Of a stretch of DNA of 64,000 nucleotides, positions 32,456 to 44,368 are shown piece after piece. How positions within the stretch are numbered: position 1 is the stretch's first letter; each line of letters starts with the position of its first letter. This DNA comes from Sialis fuliginosa (Eukaryota > Arthropoda > Insecta > Megaloptera > Sialidae): the NCBI GenBank assembly GCA_961205875.1, contig OY540815.1, forward strand, positions 20,335,638-20,399,637, in the 5' to 3' direction. The notes under the pieces are model-generated. The model saw only the letters and a list, made by a program, of their open reading frames with translations. It was not told where the DNA came from and did not search any database. Both the position numbers and the translations under genes were made by a program.

Positions 32456-35187
32456 TACTATATATGTATATTGTATATCTCTACATCGGTGTCTAACTTA
32501 CTGTCCTATAAAATTACATCAGAATTATATAACACGAATTACATTTTGATACGAAGGACAGTTAGCTTGTTTTCATTACGATGAAAGCTTTAGTTTGTGA
32601 CGTTACAGCTTCATACACCCCCCCCCCCCCTGCATCCTTTTCCCCCCGTCGCCTTACTCATTAATTATTGCATATTATAATACTTGTTGTTGTGTTTCGG
32701 TGTGTTGATAGACCATGTCAACTGGTGTTTATTTTGTTAGTTTAATGCAGTGTTACCAACGAGACTAACCTTTTGTTACTTGCGGTAAATCTGAAGTTAG
32801 TAACTCGTTTATGATATTTCACATTTGGAGTAAATAATGAAGCTGTATACAAAGTTAATAAAAAAAAACAAGGAATAAAGATTTCACAGCTTAACATAAT
32901 AACTACAAAAAAATGATTATTTGTCACAATTTGACTACACATTTAAACTTGTAAACTTGTAAACTTTGTAAATAGCACCCTATACTTTTTATTAAGTCAT
33001 TATGATTTTTTTTAATATGTAGTATTCTTAATTTATAAAAAAAATGTATAAAAACCTGTTTAATAATTTGTAATTATAGGATCGATAATATCAAATATGT
33101 TTTAGAATCCACTTTTTTTATATAAAGTATCGTTTGGTTGATATTTTAAAATTTACAAAAAAATAAATATATACCAAGGTGATCTGTTTAATTTTTTTAA
33201 TTTATGTTTTGTATGTTTATTATATAGAGAAAAAAGTTATTAAACAATATATAGTACAAAAAAAAATGTTATGTTTTCTATTTTTACAGATTTAATATTT
33301 TTTTTATTATTCAACTTTGTTAATATTTGAAAAGTATGAAACCTCTAAAGTTTGGAATACAAAATATATATGTATATACGGTTTGGGAACGACTTGCTCT
33401 TGATAATTTTTTAATAAGAGCATATAAGTTTATTTAAAAATACATTTAAAACGACTCGGTAAATGACTAAAAATACCAACGACAATCTTCTAATAATTCT
33501 GAAATAATTCGCACAATTAACAACGAAAGGATTTAATTTTAATGAGAGAGCACCACGAATTTCAAAAGCAATTAATTTCTACAGCAGTAACACTAATCAT
33601 ACATAAAGATAAGAAAATCTAACCTGGAAGTTATATAAGTTCGTATTGCTTAATCTGTCTTTATTACATTTCATATTTGAATAATTAATGAAGCAATTAT
33701 TTGTTCTTGATATATCGATACGCATATGCTTCGAACAATAACTAACTACGTACATCTACATTATACTTCTTATTCAATTTAAAAAGATAATGCAAATATA
33801 ATTTAAGCATATAAGAACTTACATCCTAATGTAATAAAATAGTAAATAAATGCCAATTAGAATTTTGAAAAAATCCATTGTTTTGCATTTTCTCAAAATA
33901 GAATATTTCAAAAGCATTCTCTACAAATTTCAGACATATGTCCTGTCCATAGACGATTCAGTGTAAGTTCCAAAATAAATTTTTTACCTGCATGCAAATC
34001 GTACTCAAAACTTTAAACGCGTTTTTCTAGAAACCATGTTTACGAAGTCGGTGATCACTGTAACTTGAGAACGGCTTTGCCGATCGGTTTGAAATTTTTC
34101 TCACTTATTCTATACATAATTGTCCTCCGGATGGACGAAGGATTTTTTTTGGACGATTATTTTTTTTTATAGCCGAAAATGCGAGTGAAATTTTAGTCGA
34201 ATAAAGAACTTTGACTTTCAACAATTATATATTATTATATCAGTAGCTAATGATCCCTTTTATTTTTTTTTATTTCAGATGATCTAGTGACGAGCAGCAG
34301 TGATCACGGCAAAACACTTTTTTTGGACCCCTCCCAAATTTGCTGTACCCACTTATTTTTTAATATTTTGCCATAAAAATATGATATTTTCTATAAGTAC
34401 ATATCTTTCATGTGGAAAAACATTTGTAATTAATTATTTTAATGCGTGGCCAAAAAAAATCCTAAAAAAGAGCTTTTTTTGAAAGTACTGGGTCTGCCCC
34501 CTTAAAAGATTAAATAAGTTAATAAAAAAAATTATATCCTAATAAAATACAATACAGCCTTATTATTTGATTATTTTTGAAAAAAATAGCAAAAGCTTGA
34601 CTACTCTGATAGTTTTCATATAACCTCGGTATGTTTTTATCGACAGTTTCAGAGATATGGGTGGGTGGAACACAAAAGTGCGTGACAGGCAGACAGACAC
34701 CATATTGATTCCATAAGTGTTTCGTGTTTTTCGATTTCGTTATATCTCCAGTACTTTTGAAATACGAATCAAGAAAACTTTGATCCTTAAATGTTTTCTG
34801 TATAGTCTAGTTTACGTATTCAAATTTCAAATCATTTCTATAAATCGATTTGTAGTTACAGCCCTTTGAATACAACGACAAAAACACCGCATCCCGAATA
34901 GCAACTTGGCTAAATTACAAGGCCAATGTTAATATTGAAATTGTTTTTTGAAGCCACAAAATCTAGAGAATGGCTTTTCCGTCATTCGAACCTTAATCTA
35001 CTCGATTATTGTATTTAGTGGAGTGCCTTAAGAATTGAATCACGGAATCAAATTATTTTAAATTATGCGCAAAACCTTTTGAATTATATTTTTAAGACAA
35101 AATACTAAAAAGGGGAAGAGTGGCATGAAAGAGCCAGTTTTAAAAAGTACCCAAAAAAATATAATAACAAATAAATAAATATATTTT
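32456..35187. other. Long AT-rich stretch, no gene seen
   Basis: Contains a 13-C run (32618-32630). Near 34030-34100 is a phrase of the kind found inside many arthropod repeats (GAGAACGGCTTTGCCGATCG). No supported gene, RNA or complete element. Confidence 0.35.
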
Positions 35188-35346
35188 TTATAGAAAGTTA
35201 CTGTTTATGCTGAAACCAGATTTCATTATGTCAAATCCTAAACTCGCATAAAAATTTATAAATCCTTGTCTCGGCCGAAAAGCCCTAAAATAATCATGGA
35301 CAATCACGATAATAATGTTTATTATTGAAATAAACCTACGCCACTG
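35188..35346 (-). mobile_element. Solo CAGTGGCG hAT-type end
   Basis: On the minus strand from 35346, CAGTGGCGTAGGTTTATTTC is a hAT-like terminus. The element would extend leftward; no inverse end is found. Overlapping minus-strand frames of 65 and 85 codons here run across the junction and are not supported as genes. Confidence 0.35.
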
Positions 35347-36085
35347 GTGTACATTTATGATTATAATTAAAAACAAAACCGACATAAAACATAACAGTTA
35401 TCTCTTTAGGTACATTATCAATAGTTAATATTTGTGCTACAAAGAAACCTAAAAAAAACGAATACACTTTTATTACCATTTTACATTTATACCTAACGTG
35501 AGATTTAACAGATGCAAAGTGGAGATTATCCAAAACAAGCACTCTTCTATTTAAAATCGATATTTGTTGTATAGAGTATTTAAAACAAAACAAAACTTTT
35601 GTATTGGTATTTCGATCTAATCTTTTATTTACTTCTTTAACATTTCTTATTCAGATTCGTAATCCTTATAAAATTTGTTTTATTAAACTTCTTCGTATTT
35701 TACTTGTATTTGGTATGATGTAAATAAATAAAAGAAAATGAATTTAAAATGCTTAAAAATATCAAGATATCTGCACACATATTTTTTCGTGTAAGAATGG
35801 ATACGAACACACAGATGGCCAGAACGGTTTCAGAGATGCAAAGAACAAGCAAACAAGTAAACATCACGGTGAAAATATTTTAAATGGATTCAGGGACTCA
35901 CAAAACATAAAATTATTCATTTTTAAATCCACATTTTGAAAATTTTCATGAGTATGAATTATTTTAGACATGAAAATATGATATTGATATTACGACAAAT
36001 TTAAAGAATACTTTTTTGTAAATTTAAAACTTGATCAAAATTTATAAATACCAGAAGAAGTATTTTTAAATGTGTAGCTTATATT
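35347..36085. other. AT-rich stretch, no gene seen
   Basis: Near 35440-35500 a minus-strand frame has a hydrophobic, signal-like start (MVIKVYSFFLGFFV), but no composition or splice support. Confidence 0.3.
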
Positions 36086-36413
36086 TGAACACTGTTATGC
36101 ACTAATGTATCAACCCACACAAAGCTCATTTTTGATGTGCAAAAAGAAAAATACATGCTTGATTTTGATATAATTATTTTTATTCGAAAAAAATTATATG
36201 GAGTTTGCTTGGTTAATTAGACCTTCTAAAAAATCTGAAAAACGTTGTCTTTATAATCCTTTTCATTTCAACCAAACCATAGAGAGTGTTTTTCTTAATT
36301 TATAATTTAAATTAAATTTGTATAGCTATGAGCGACTTATACCATATATAAACTTTAAATAACTCAAAAATATTATATTTATGGATTGGTTCATTAGTGC
36401 ATAACAGTGTCCA
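36086..36413. mobile_element. MITE with GGACACTGTTATGCACTAATG ends
   Basis: The left end ACACTGTTATGCACTAATG is matched by its exact inverse CATTAGTGCATAACAGTGT at the right, 328 bp overall. The interior is AT-rich and lacks an ORF. Related solo ends lie at 21846 and 22403. The target duplication is not clear, so the superfamily is open. Confidence 0.8.
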
Positions 36414-36831
36414 TTTAAAATCTATATCGAAAATACGATTTGAGAGAAATATAACAACCGGAAACGGATGTTTAAATAATTTTAAAATTGATAAATATAA
36501 AAAAAAATGTGTTTTTAATTATTAATTGTACATAATAAACAAATCAGAAATGATTTATTTATATACATTTAAGATTTCGGTACCTACATAGAAAGCAAAC
36601 TATGCGACAATGCTACAAGAGAGCTGATAAAAATATGTCACTTATGTGGTGCGTATTGTGTCAGAAGAAAATTTATCTCCACGAGAAAATATTTTTGGAG
36701 AAAAGTTATAGCGTTGCAAATTTACCTTATCTAAGACAATATACCATGTGATATTTATTGTCTAAACCTCTTATAAACCACCTTTTTCATGTTTTCTACT
36801 TTTCGCGTTTTAGGTTAGTTGTTTTTTTTAA

Positions 36832-36968
36832 CACGTTGAACCCCGTACAGACCGGCTTTTTCCGGTACTTGTATCCATCGGATATGCCGCTTGCCCACCC
36901 GTAAGCACGCGGGCTAGTTATGCTGTACAACTGTACCAGACTGACCCATCAATGCGGGACTCAACGTG
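36832..36968. mobile_element. 137-bp piggyBac-like miniature element
   Basis: Flanked by TTAA on both sides (36828-36831 and 36969-36972). Its ends begin CACGTTGAACCCCG and, inverted, CACGTTGAGTCCCG. The TTAA target is the hallmark of piggyBac-type transposition. GC content is above 50%, unlike the surroundings. Too small to encode anything. Confidence 0.8.
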
Positions 36969-36972
36969 TTAA

Positions 36973-37599
36973 GAAAATAGAGGAGACGAATCAACTTTAA
37001 CAATCTAATGTTTACTATTTATTTATATCTATTTGCCCATCTACCTATATTCGCTTCCGGTACGAGAATCACCTAACTCAGGGGTGCCCAACAGTTTTTA
37101 TTATTTTTTATTACCCAATATTAAGCTACGATTTTTTTAACAATTACGTAATGGAATTATATAATATAATGCATATAATTTTTCACGAATTGCGTTAGTA
37201 ATACTTCTTGCATTTTGTTTTTTAAATAAGTGGGTGTGGAAGTTATCATTTTTCACAAAAAGTGGATGGGGCTTTAGTGAAAATCGGTAATTTTAATTTA
37301 TTAAACATCGATATAATAAATATGTCATTTTGACAAATTCGTGATAGTTGTTAATTACATAAACAAATTATAATTTTGAAATTATTTACTTCGTGAACGG
37401 TAATTATAGTTTTTGATACATATCAACATGCCATAACATAATTTATCATCAACTTTAATATTAAATTAAAGTTTTGAAAATTGTCAACCTGGAAATTCAA
37501 CATAGTTTTCATTTTAAACATTTAAGTTTCGATAACAATCGATAAATGTACGCACCACCGAGTTCTCTAAACTCGTTAGCACCACGTCCCACAGTGATT
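36973..37599. other. AT-rich stretch with a solo hAT-type end
   Basis: CAGGGGTGCCCAACAG at 37080 resembles a hAT terminus; no inverse end found. No gene. Confidence 0.35.
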
Positions 37600-37740
37600 C
37601 TATAACACGGAACAAAAGTGTTTGTCTTTACTTGAAACGGAAAGATCAATTTAAAATTTTGAAATAGGAGAACAATTTTTTTGTCTCATTCTAAAACGAT
37701 CACAAAGCTTCTAGTATCTTCAAAACAAAAAACTTTTTTG
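37600..37740 (-). repeat. GAAGCTTTGTGATCG repeat family, short inverted copy
   Basis: Inverse of the family start: AACGATCACAAAGCTTCT preceded by TTTTGAAATAGGAGAAC and GAAACGGAAAGATCAA. Only the first ~140 bp of the family is present. Confidence 0.65.
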
Positions 37741-38316
37741 TTTGTAAAATGATGCAATGAATCACAAAGCCCAAATTACAATGCGCTGTATAGAATGGGC
37801 CTACAGATATATTTACTATATATTATAATATTATGTGGGGATTAGCCATCTTTACAAATAAGTTTTAAATAGATTCTCAACATCCAAGTAAGTTTTTGTA
37901 GGCGCTCTTGTGACCAACCACAAAATCTCTATCATAAAGAGAATATGAAAGTAACAATTTACATACATTTGAATTATTTACAAAATTATTCAGCATCTTA
38001 TTCGAATTTCTCTGAAATAATTTTATAAGCAGAATAGAATGGCGGGTAACTGGAAATTCTCGTTGAAACTATATCATTTTTCTTAATCGGTTAAAAATAA
38101 ATTATTTATTCAAATGTTTAAATTTAAATAGTTAATAAATGTTTACAAAATTTATTCAAGTAAAGTATAATACTTTACTAAAATACATCTCTTTTAGAAA
38201 ACAAAAAAAGGCTTAACATACAATACAATTCTAAAATGACTTTTCATATAAATGTCTGCAAATATAAACATGGATCCACCCAATAAGTATAACCTTACTT
38301 CATTTATTGTTATATA
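37741..38316. other. AT-rich stretch, no gene seen
   Basis: No supported feature. Confidence 0.4.
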
Positions 38317-38805
38317 AGGTGTTGGCACCAGTTATGGCCGCTGTAAGAGCAAGGTTGATTGTTTTTATGATTGACGGGCTTCTTTTTTGTAATTCTCATG
38401 AACTCATGGTACTAATAAAACAAGTAACTCTTTATTTAATCAATTTAATTACCAAAGTCCGCAAATATATATATATTTTTTTAAATTATAGTAAAACCAG
38501 TATTGGGCATACAGTGATAATGATTACAAAATGATAAGTACTACGACACAAAAGATATAAAAGAAAGAATCGTCAAATTTGAAACAATGTAAAGCAGTTG
38601 TATTGATAATAATATATAATAATTAATTAATAAATTATACCTATTGGCCAATTGTCATCAAATCACGCTGTAAGACAGTAAAATGTATGTAGATTAATAT
38701 TCAGAAATGGTAGTAATCAAATATCAACAAATATTTCTAATTCAGTACAGTTAATTAAAAAATAACCAATTACTGAGGTCATATTAAAAACTGGTGCCAG
38801 TACAT
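38317..38805 (-). mobile_element. TA-MITE (TGGCACC family), copy E
   Basis: Both ends present (AGGTGTTGGCACCAG .. CTGGTGCCAGTACAT), flanked by TA. Two internal deletions relative to copy D: around the TTTTTCTCCAG segment, and before CTATTGGCCAATTG. Confidence 0.85.
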
Positions 38806-39794
38806 TATATACAATTTTAAATTATTTTGATTGTCACACTGCTAGGTTATCACACACGTTATTACTGAATATTTATGGTGTTTTAAGACAAGCTAAGGGC
38901 TCCCAGCGCAGCTTTGATGCCTTATCTTTCATCCCACTAACAATCTGTGTACTGCGGCATGACGCCAAGATAGAACATGTCATTATTTTTTTTTTGACAA
39001 AAATCTGTATATCATTTTGTACTTTTATTCATCCAGAATGAAATTTATTTTCCCTTATTGAAGTGTTTCTTCAACTTTTAAACTAATGTAGTTAGATAAT
39101 CAAAGGGGCATAAAGACTGCCATGATTTTACTATTACAAAATTAGTTATGCCAAAAAAAATAGATTTCGGACAATTTTTTTTACGTAGAAACAGAAAAAT
39201 TAAGGTTCTCATAAAAAAAAACATTAAAAATGCCCAACATATACAGGTTGGGCATTTTTAATGATTAATTTTGTAACTCTGATATGAAGTTGGTTGTCAA
39301 AAAATTATTTTTTAAGTACGTATATATATTTTGTCAGTAATATAAAAATATCATCAAAAAATGATTTCCCCTACATAATAAATGTAAAATTCTGTATAAT
39401 CGTACTTAGAACGATTTACATTAAAACATTTAAATTGGCTTGTATAATATATTCCTTTGTTTATTTTGAGTCTGTTATATTTAGTTTTGATATACAGCAC
39501 GCAATTATTTAAAATAATCTACAGCATGTTCAAGTTAAATATTAAAACGTTTCAAATTTCATAAGGTTTAAAATTTCAATCGTTTAATATTGTGTGAAGC
39601 TTTTTGTACATAATTAATCCGTTATTGTCACAAAATATTTTATAAACAAAATTTAAAAAAATACTAAATTAAAATTTTAAATCAATGTGGCAACCATATC
39701 ACTGTTTTATACATTAGTATGCATATTGAAAACAGTTCCTTGTACCTGAAAAATTAATAGAACATAATTTTCAGATATTGATCATCGCAATATC
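38806..39794. other. Intervening sequence, no supported gene
   Basis: 38890-38980 is a GC-richer patch (GGCTCCCAGCGCAGC, CTGCGGCATGACGCC) without a coherent frame. A perfect hairpin follows at 39222-39263. The rest is AT-rich. Confidence 0.35.
39222..39263. repeat. Perfect 17-bp hairpin
   Basis: CATTAAAAATGCCCAAC and its exact inverse flank the 8-nt loop ATATACAG. Perfection contrasts with the decayed repeats around. It could be a recent snap-back duplication at a TATACAGG-type transposon end. Confidence 0.9.
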
Positions 39795-40270
39795 GAAGAT
39801 ACGAGAAGCTTTGTGATCGTTTTTTAATTAAAAAAAAAACTATTCCCCGATTTCAAAAATTTGATTTGATATTTAATTTTCCGTTCCATGTCTGTCTGTA
39901 TGCCTCCTGAATCCTTGTCACTCGCTGAACCAATATTAATGAAACTTGGTTGGGTCAGGATTGAGGACGGTTACATTTAAAAATAGTTCTTTTTTGAAAA
40001 TATTTGAAGAAAAACACATGTTACTCATGAACCACTGAACCGATATTAATGAAACTTAGTTGGTTAGTTTGGTCTGGCTTGAGGACTGACACATTTTAAA
40101 ATCAACAAAATCATGTGTAAGGAAAGGGGTGACATCCCAAAATATTTATTTTTAAAGATATCTCGAGAACGACACATGTTACGTGAAAATTTTATAGGAT
40201 CTTTTTTGTAGAACACTCAATTTCCTATAATATAGGTTACCCAACGTTTGTTGTAAAATATGCTTTAACA
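39795..40270 (+). repeat. GAAGCTTTGTGATCG repeat family, long copy
   Basis: Collinear with 13110-13530. Here the ATGAACCACTGAACCGATATTAATGAAACTT block occurs twice, once shortened near 39925 and once near 40025, so this copy keeps an internal duplication that the 13 kb copy lacks. Confidence 0.7.
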
Positions 40271-41399
40271 GTAATTTTTTCAGTTTAAATGTATCTAAAA
40301 CATATCTTCGTGTATTACGTTTTAACCATTATTTAAATTTTTCCACGTAAAGGTATTTTTATTCTAATTTCGCCATTATTTTATACAACAAAGTTAAACA
40401 TAAAATGATCCAGGTATCCTATTGTTAGTCCAGATGATATATCAGCAATATATCTTTCACAATACCGTCCTATGTATATTTCATTTTATTGAAGCTTCCG
40501 GTCTTTTGTAACACTCAGCGCAATAAAACAGAAACGGGTATCAAGTGGGCCTGGCACGCAATGCTGCAGCATTAAGCCAGGATATCTAAACATATGGATC
40601 ACGCGTTATCGCAAAATCTCAAACATGCTGGAAACTGGAAATCAAATTTGTTTATTTACAACTAGTTGTCTACGGTACAGGGTGAGGTATTTAAATTGAG
40701 ACAGGCCAATAACTCGAATGGATAAATGTTTTAAACAAATGTTGTTTGATGTCAAAGGAGGATAGGATTGTGTTATTTATCTTTGGTAAAAGTTCTGACA
40801 GCCCGAATCGATTTCTGATTGATTTAAGAAGTAAATCTTTTTTTGTTTTTTTTTTAAACATCATTTTTAATGATATTCAGCAAATACAGTTCAACCGTTT
40901 TGTTATAGAGATAAAAACATCGAGTAATAAAGAATTTAAGCCCTTACGTTTCATACTTTTTTTGCCGGAAAACTAAAATTATACATATTTTAATTTAAGG
41001 TGCATTAAAATAATTTCCATTCAGAAAAATATAATTGTAAAAGGCCTCCACTGTTAAAATAATATATAAGCTCTATGGAAACAATAAATAATCAGTATTC
41101 AAATATTGATAGTCATATCATGTTGAGAAGTTGGTTGTGTGGACCTCAAGGGTTTTTTTATAAAATGGACTATAATATGATATATCTATTGATGTTTTAT
41201 TAATTACTCTACGATTATTAGTTCTAAAGATATAAGTTTACAAAGATCGTGTTCACAAGGTTACCCCACCCCCCGTAGCTCAACGTCAAAAACTCAACGT
41301 TATTAGCAATTAGTATGAACACAATATCTTATTGTTTTCAGGTGATGAAAGGAAAGGAATTTTTGTAGTGAAAATTACTACAAAGATTTCTCCGTGTGC
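40271..41399. other. Intervening sequence, no supported gene
   Basis: TACAGGGTGAGGTATTTAAA at 40677 looks like another transposon start. The 76-codon frame at 40746-40976 after it shows no recognisable domain. GC-richer patch at 40490-40620 without a clear frame. Confidence 0.3.
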
Positions 41400-42248
41400 C
41401 AGGGCCGTAACTAGATACTCGAGGCAACAAGTGATCGTGAGGCCGCTTATAAAAAATTTGTTGAACAGTTTTCATGTATTTCAAAATTTAATTATTTTTT
41501 AGAAAAAAAACAATGATTAGACTGTTTTAGTGTTTTTAAATCTTGTCGATTTTATTATAAAAATGTAAACAAAACTATCTTTATGTTAAATTTTAAATTT
41601 TTATGTCGATGTTTCATAGAAAAATATCTGTGACAGATGGACGGACGGACACCAACGTGTTTCATTTTCATGGAACACTAAAAATGCATTTTTTACGTTA
41701 TGAATTTCCATATAAAACTAAATGTTTTAAAATCTTGTAATTTTATAACATAACCTGAGGAAAATAAAAACCAAAACTATTAGTATTCGATTTTAATAAA
41801 ATTTTAGGAAAATATATTCCTTATGATTATAAATATTTACATAAGTGTGCCAAGTTCCAATTAAAAATTTTATTCAAAACGGCTTACAAAATATAAATTT
41901 ACTCGTTGATAACTTGTGGGCAATATATGGTAGAGAGACATTATTTATTTTTTGTAGGTACTTTGCGATGGTGCTAAAAATACGTCTATAAATATTTTCA
42001 AAATCCAGTGCTAGAGTGAGATTATGTTAATACAAATAAGTAAAGAAAATAGAACATTCTTTATAATTTGAACATATTTTTCACAGTAATTTTGTCGTTT
42101 TGAAGTCAAATAGTGAGTTTTTTCACGATAAATAGGGCTTCGATGTGAAAACTTTGAGTGCCAAACACAAAAAACTGACAAAACTGACCATTTTTCCAAA
42201 AAACTGACTTTTACTGACCAGTTTTGACCCCTGGTAGTTACGACTCTG
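41400..42248. mobile_element. hAT non-autonomous element with 8-bp duplication
   Basis: The left end CAGGGCCGTAACTAGATAC faces the inverse of CAGAGTCGTAACTACC at the right. The flanks CCGTGTGC (41392-41399) and CCATGTGC (42249-42256) are an 8-bp duplication with one change. CAGGGCCGTAACTAG is a common insect hAT terminus. Near the right end are multiple TCAGTTTT / ACTGACC subrepeats. A 93-codon minus frame at 42011-42292 crosses the boundary and is not a transposase that I recognise. Confidence 0.8.
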
Positions 42249-42468
42249 CCATGTGCGTATAAAAAACAATTGAATAGTGTTATTCTACACAATCCTGCAC
42301 TAACACTAATTAATTATATTTTAACTAACCGGGTTACAAAAAACTGACTTTTACTGACCAGTTTTGACTCCTGGTAGTTACGGCTCTGCCATCTGGGTAT
42401 AAAAAATAGTTGAATAGTGTTATTCTACACAATCCTGCACTAGCACTAATTAATTATACTGAATAACA
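42199..42468 (+). repeat. 140-bp tandem duplication of the hAT right end and flank
   Basis: AAACTGACTTTTACTGACC begins at 42201 and again at 42341. Each unit runs through the hAT end into CCAT.TG.GTATAAAAAA and TTATTCTACACAATCCTGCA. About 94% identical. The duplication happened after the hAT insertion, since both units include element plus flank. Confidence 0.9.
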
Positions 42469-42743
42469 ATGACAACGGGACACACAGATTTGAACAACAA
42501 ACATCCACCAAGATCCATCGCACGTTTCTCCAATTACACTAATTACTCTAAAACGCTTTTACTGAGCATTGCATTGTCGTGGGTTCGAGTCGTGGTTGCC
42601 GCGCATAAACAATTACACACGGGAAACGTCATTATGAAGACGTTCTTTGATCACTCCGCTCATACACACCCTGTCTTTAATTTGCTGCTCCTTGCGACGA
42701 CATGCTTAATGTATAGAAATTATGGTTCAAAGGCATTGTACTA
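42469..42743 (+). other. GC-richer segment with 91-codon frame
   Basis: Open plus-strand frame of 91 codons with near-neutral composition (TTGHTDLNNKHPPRS start). No domain, membrane pattern or splice consensus that I recognise. TGGGTTCGAGTCGTGG at about 42578 resembles a pol III B box, so a decayed SINE is an alternative. Confidence 0.2.
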
Positions 42744-42964
42744 GTAGATCAGATTTAAAAATATATAGGGTCGAGCGGGGTAGATATGAAACACCAAAAA
42801 ATGGGGTAAAAGTGAAATAAGCTTGCAACTAAAAAATTAATTTGTTTATAATAGAATTATAAAAACAGACATCATCATTAAAGGTTTGTTAAAGCGACCT
42901 GAAAATATCAATCGCCTAATAAGTGATGTGTCACTCCTACAGATTTCCCAGTTAGACTATCAAA

Positions 42965-43555
42965 TAAATATGTCAAAGACCTTTGACAAAGATTTAATCA
43001 TATTTCTTTGATAAAATACGAGATTTTGTTCTATTACACTACATAAAATATTTGATAATATTTTCTCAATATTATCTAGGGATATTTTCTTCTTTTTTGG
43101 TGCCTTTTGAATATCAGTGCGTGGATGTTCGTCAATTGACGCGATCGAGGTTTGAATTTACAACCGTGTATTGTGGTTTTTATAATCAATAAGAAGATTA
43201 TCATATAATACTGGATTTTGTTGATATTCATATATTAATAATTATGTAACTGTAACTGTCAGTGATAACTTGGTAGTCGCCATTTTGTTTTTGACGTCAA
43301 AAAACTTTGATCAAATATAAGAGACTGTCATTAACTATGATCATAAAAATATTATGAAGGTAGATATTATAAAAGTTGACTTATTACACTGTCATATTTC
43401 TTTGATCAAAGAAATTTTATCATATTTCTTTTATAGTGTAATAGCCGCCTTAGTCGATGTCACATATGTTAACTTTCTGTATAGCTCAGATATTAATTAA
43501 AGTTACTATTTCACATTGATATGCCACAAAGAAGATAAATCAAAGTTGCCAAAGT
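42965..43555. promoter_or_regulatory. Cluster of CTTTGAT/ATCAAAG motifs with palindromes
   Basis: CTTTGAC/CTTTGAT-type sites occur near 42973, 43012, 43307, 43401 and 43539. TTTCTTTGATCAAAGAAA at 43398-43415 is a perfect 18-bp palindrome inside a larger one bounded by TTACACT and AGTGTAA (43383-43443). CTTTGATS is the TCF/LEF (Pangolin) core. Equally, this may be the remains of a palindromic MITE ending CTATTACAC. A regulatory role is only a guess. Confidence 0.25.
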
Positions 43556-43794
43556 AGCTTTTCTTTTAATTTTTAAGCTGGTACCAACGTTGTTAAGTAG
43601 CTTATTTTTTAATGTTTATTTTTATATTTTAAAGAAAGCAAATTAATCGTAATAAATGAATTTTTCGATTAGTTGTTTAAAATTTTTGCAAACATTTTTG
43701 TTTCAATTTAGAATAAAAATAATGCATGATACCAGTCTTGAACGCTTTAAGAAAAAGTTATATTGCTTTTTTTTACTACTATTTTTAATCAAAA

Positions 43795-43927
43795 TATCAA
43801 CTGTCATCAAATCACGTGTAAGACAGTTAAACGTATATAGGAATGGCAGTAATCAAATATTTCTAATTTAGTACATTTAATTTTAAAATGTCCAACACTG
43901 GGGTATTGTTCAAGACTGGTGTCAATA
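43795..43927 (-). mobile_element. TA-MITE (TGGCACC family), terminal fragment
   Basis: TGTCATCAAATCACG, GTAAGACAGTTAAACGTATA, then GTACATTTAATT and AAGACTGGTGTCAATAC: the last ~130 bp of the family, diverged. Confidence 0.7.
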
Positions 43928-44053
43928 CACATACAATACACTTTTAAATACATGAGATCTGAAAATATGTAGAGTGTTTTAAACACTACGTGGAATTATG
44001 TTGGTCGTATTTGATATTTCGAAGGCGCAAACACGTTGTGGTTGTATTTCTAG

Positions 44054-44174
44054 CGAGAGATATAAATTTCATCCACGTTCGCCGGACTCGGCATTACGTC
44101 ACCACGTTCAAGCGGCCGATACCCAGGCAGTTATTACCAACATAAAAATAAATCTGTCCCCAGACCAATTCCAG
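44054..44174 (+). other. Exon-like segment, 40 codons, product unknown
   Basis: Bounded by GTATTTCTAG on the left (pyrimidine-rich acceptor) and CCAG/GTAATCC on the right (donor), the segment is 121 bp, open, CpG-containing and about half GC in AT-rich DNA. The peptide begins ERYKFHPRSPDSALRHH and ends ITNIKINLSPDQFQ. The wider frame is open from an ATG at 43998 to about 44186. It could be an isolated exon of a gene whose other exons lie outside, an exon of a pseudogene, or a fragment of an unrecognised element. I do not identify the protein. Confidence 0.35.
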
Positions 44175-44368
44175 GTAATCCTTTAATGGCCTACTTTCTC
44201 TAAAACGCCTTTTGTAATCCTACAGTTATCATATATGCTATCTTTTAATTCTTTTAGTTTGCTTGTTAGTCATAAATTATTTCTTATTTCTTTCTTACAG
44301 TTTGATACAATTTTCAAAAACATACAGGAATCGAAATATTTCGCTTGAATTACGATCTTTAAAACTCC

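Noticed and set aside
32618..32630. 13-C run as a functional G-quadruplex site
   Set aside because: A single homopolymer run without the four-tract arrangement; treated as simple sequence.
35336..35593. 85-codon minus frame with a signal-peptide-like stretch
   Set aside because: The hydrophobic run is typical of AT-rich DNA, the frame ends inside a transposon terminus, and no cysteine pattern or splice support is seen.
40746..40976. 76-codon ORF as a gene
   Set aside because: Phe/Ile/Lys/Asn-rich composition, no domain, and it follows a possible transposon start.
42011..42292. 93-codon minus-strand ORF
   Set aside because: It crosses the right boundary of a hAT element and the duplicated unit; no transposase motif recognised.
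42469..42744. 91-codon ORF and a B-box-like GGTTCGAGTC
   Set aside because: No A box at the right distance, poor T-arm pairing and no protein motif, so neither a tRNA, SINE nor gene could be supported beyond a low-confidence note.
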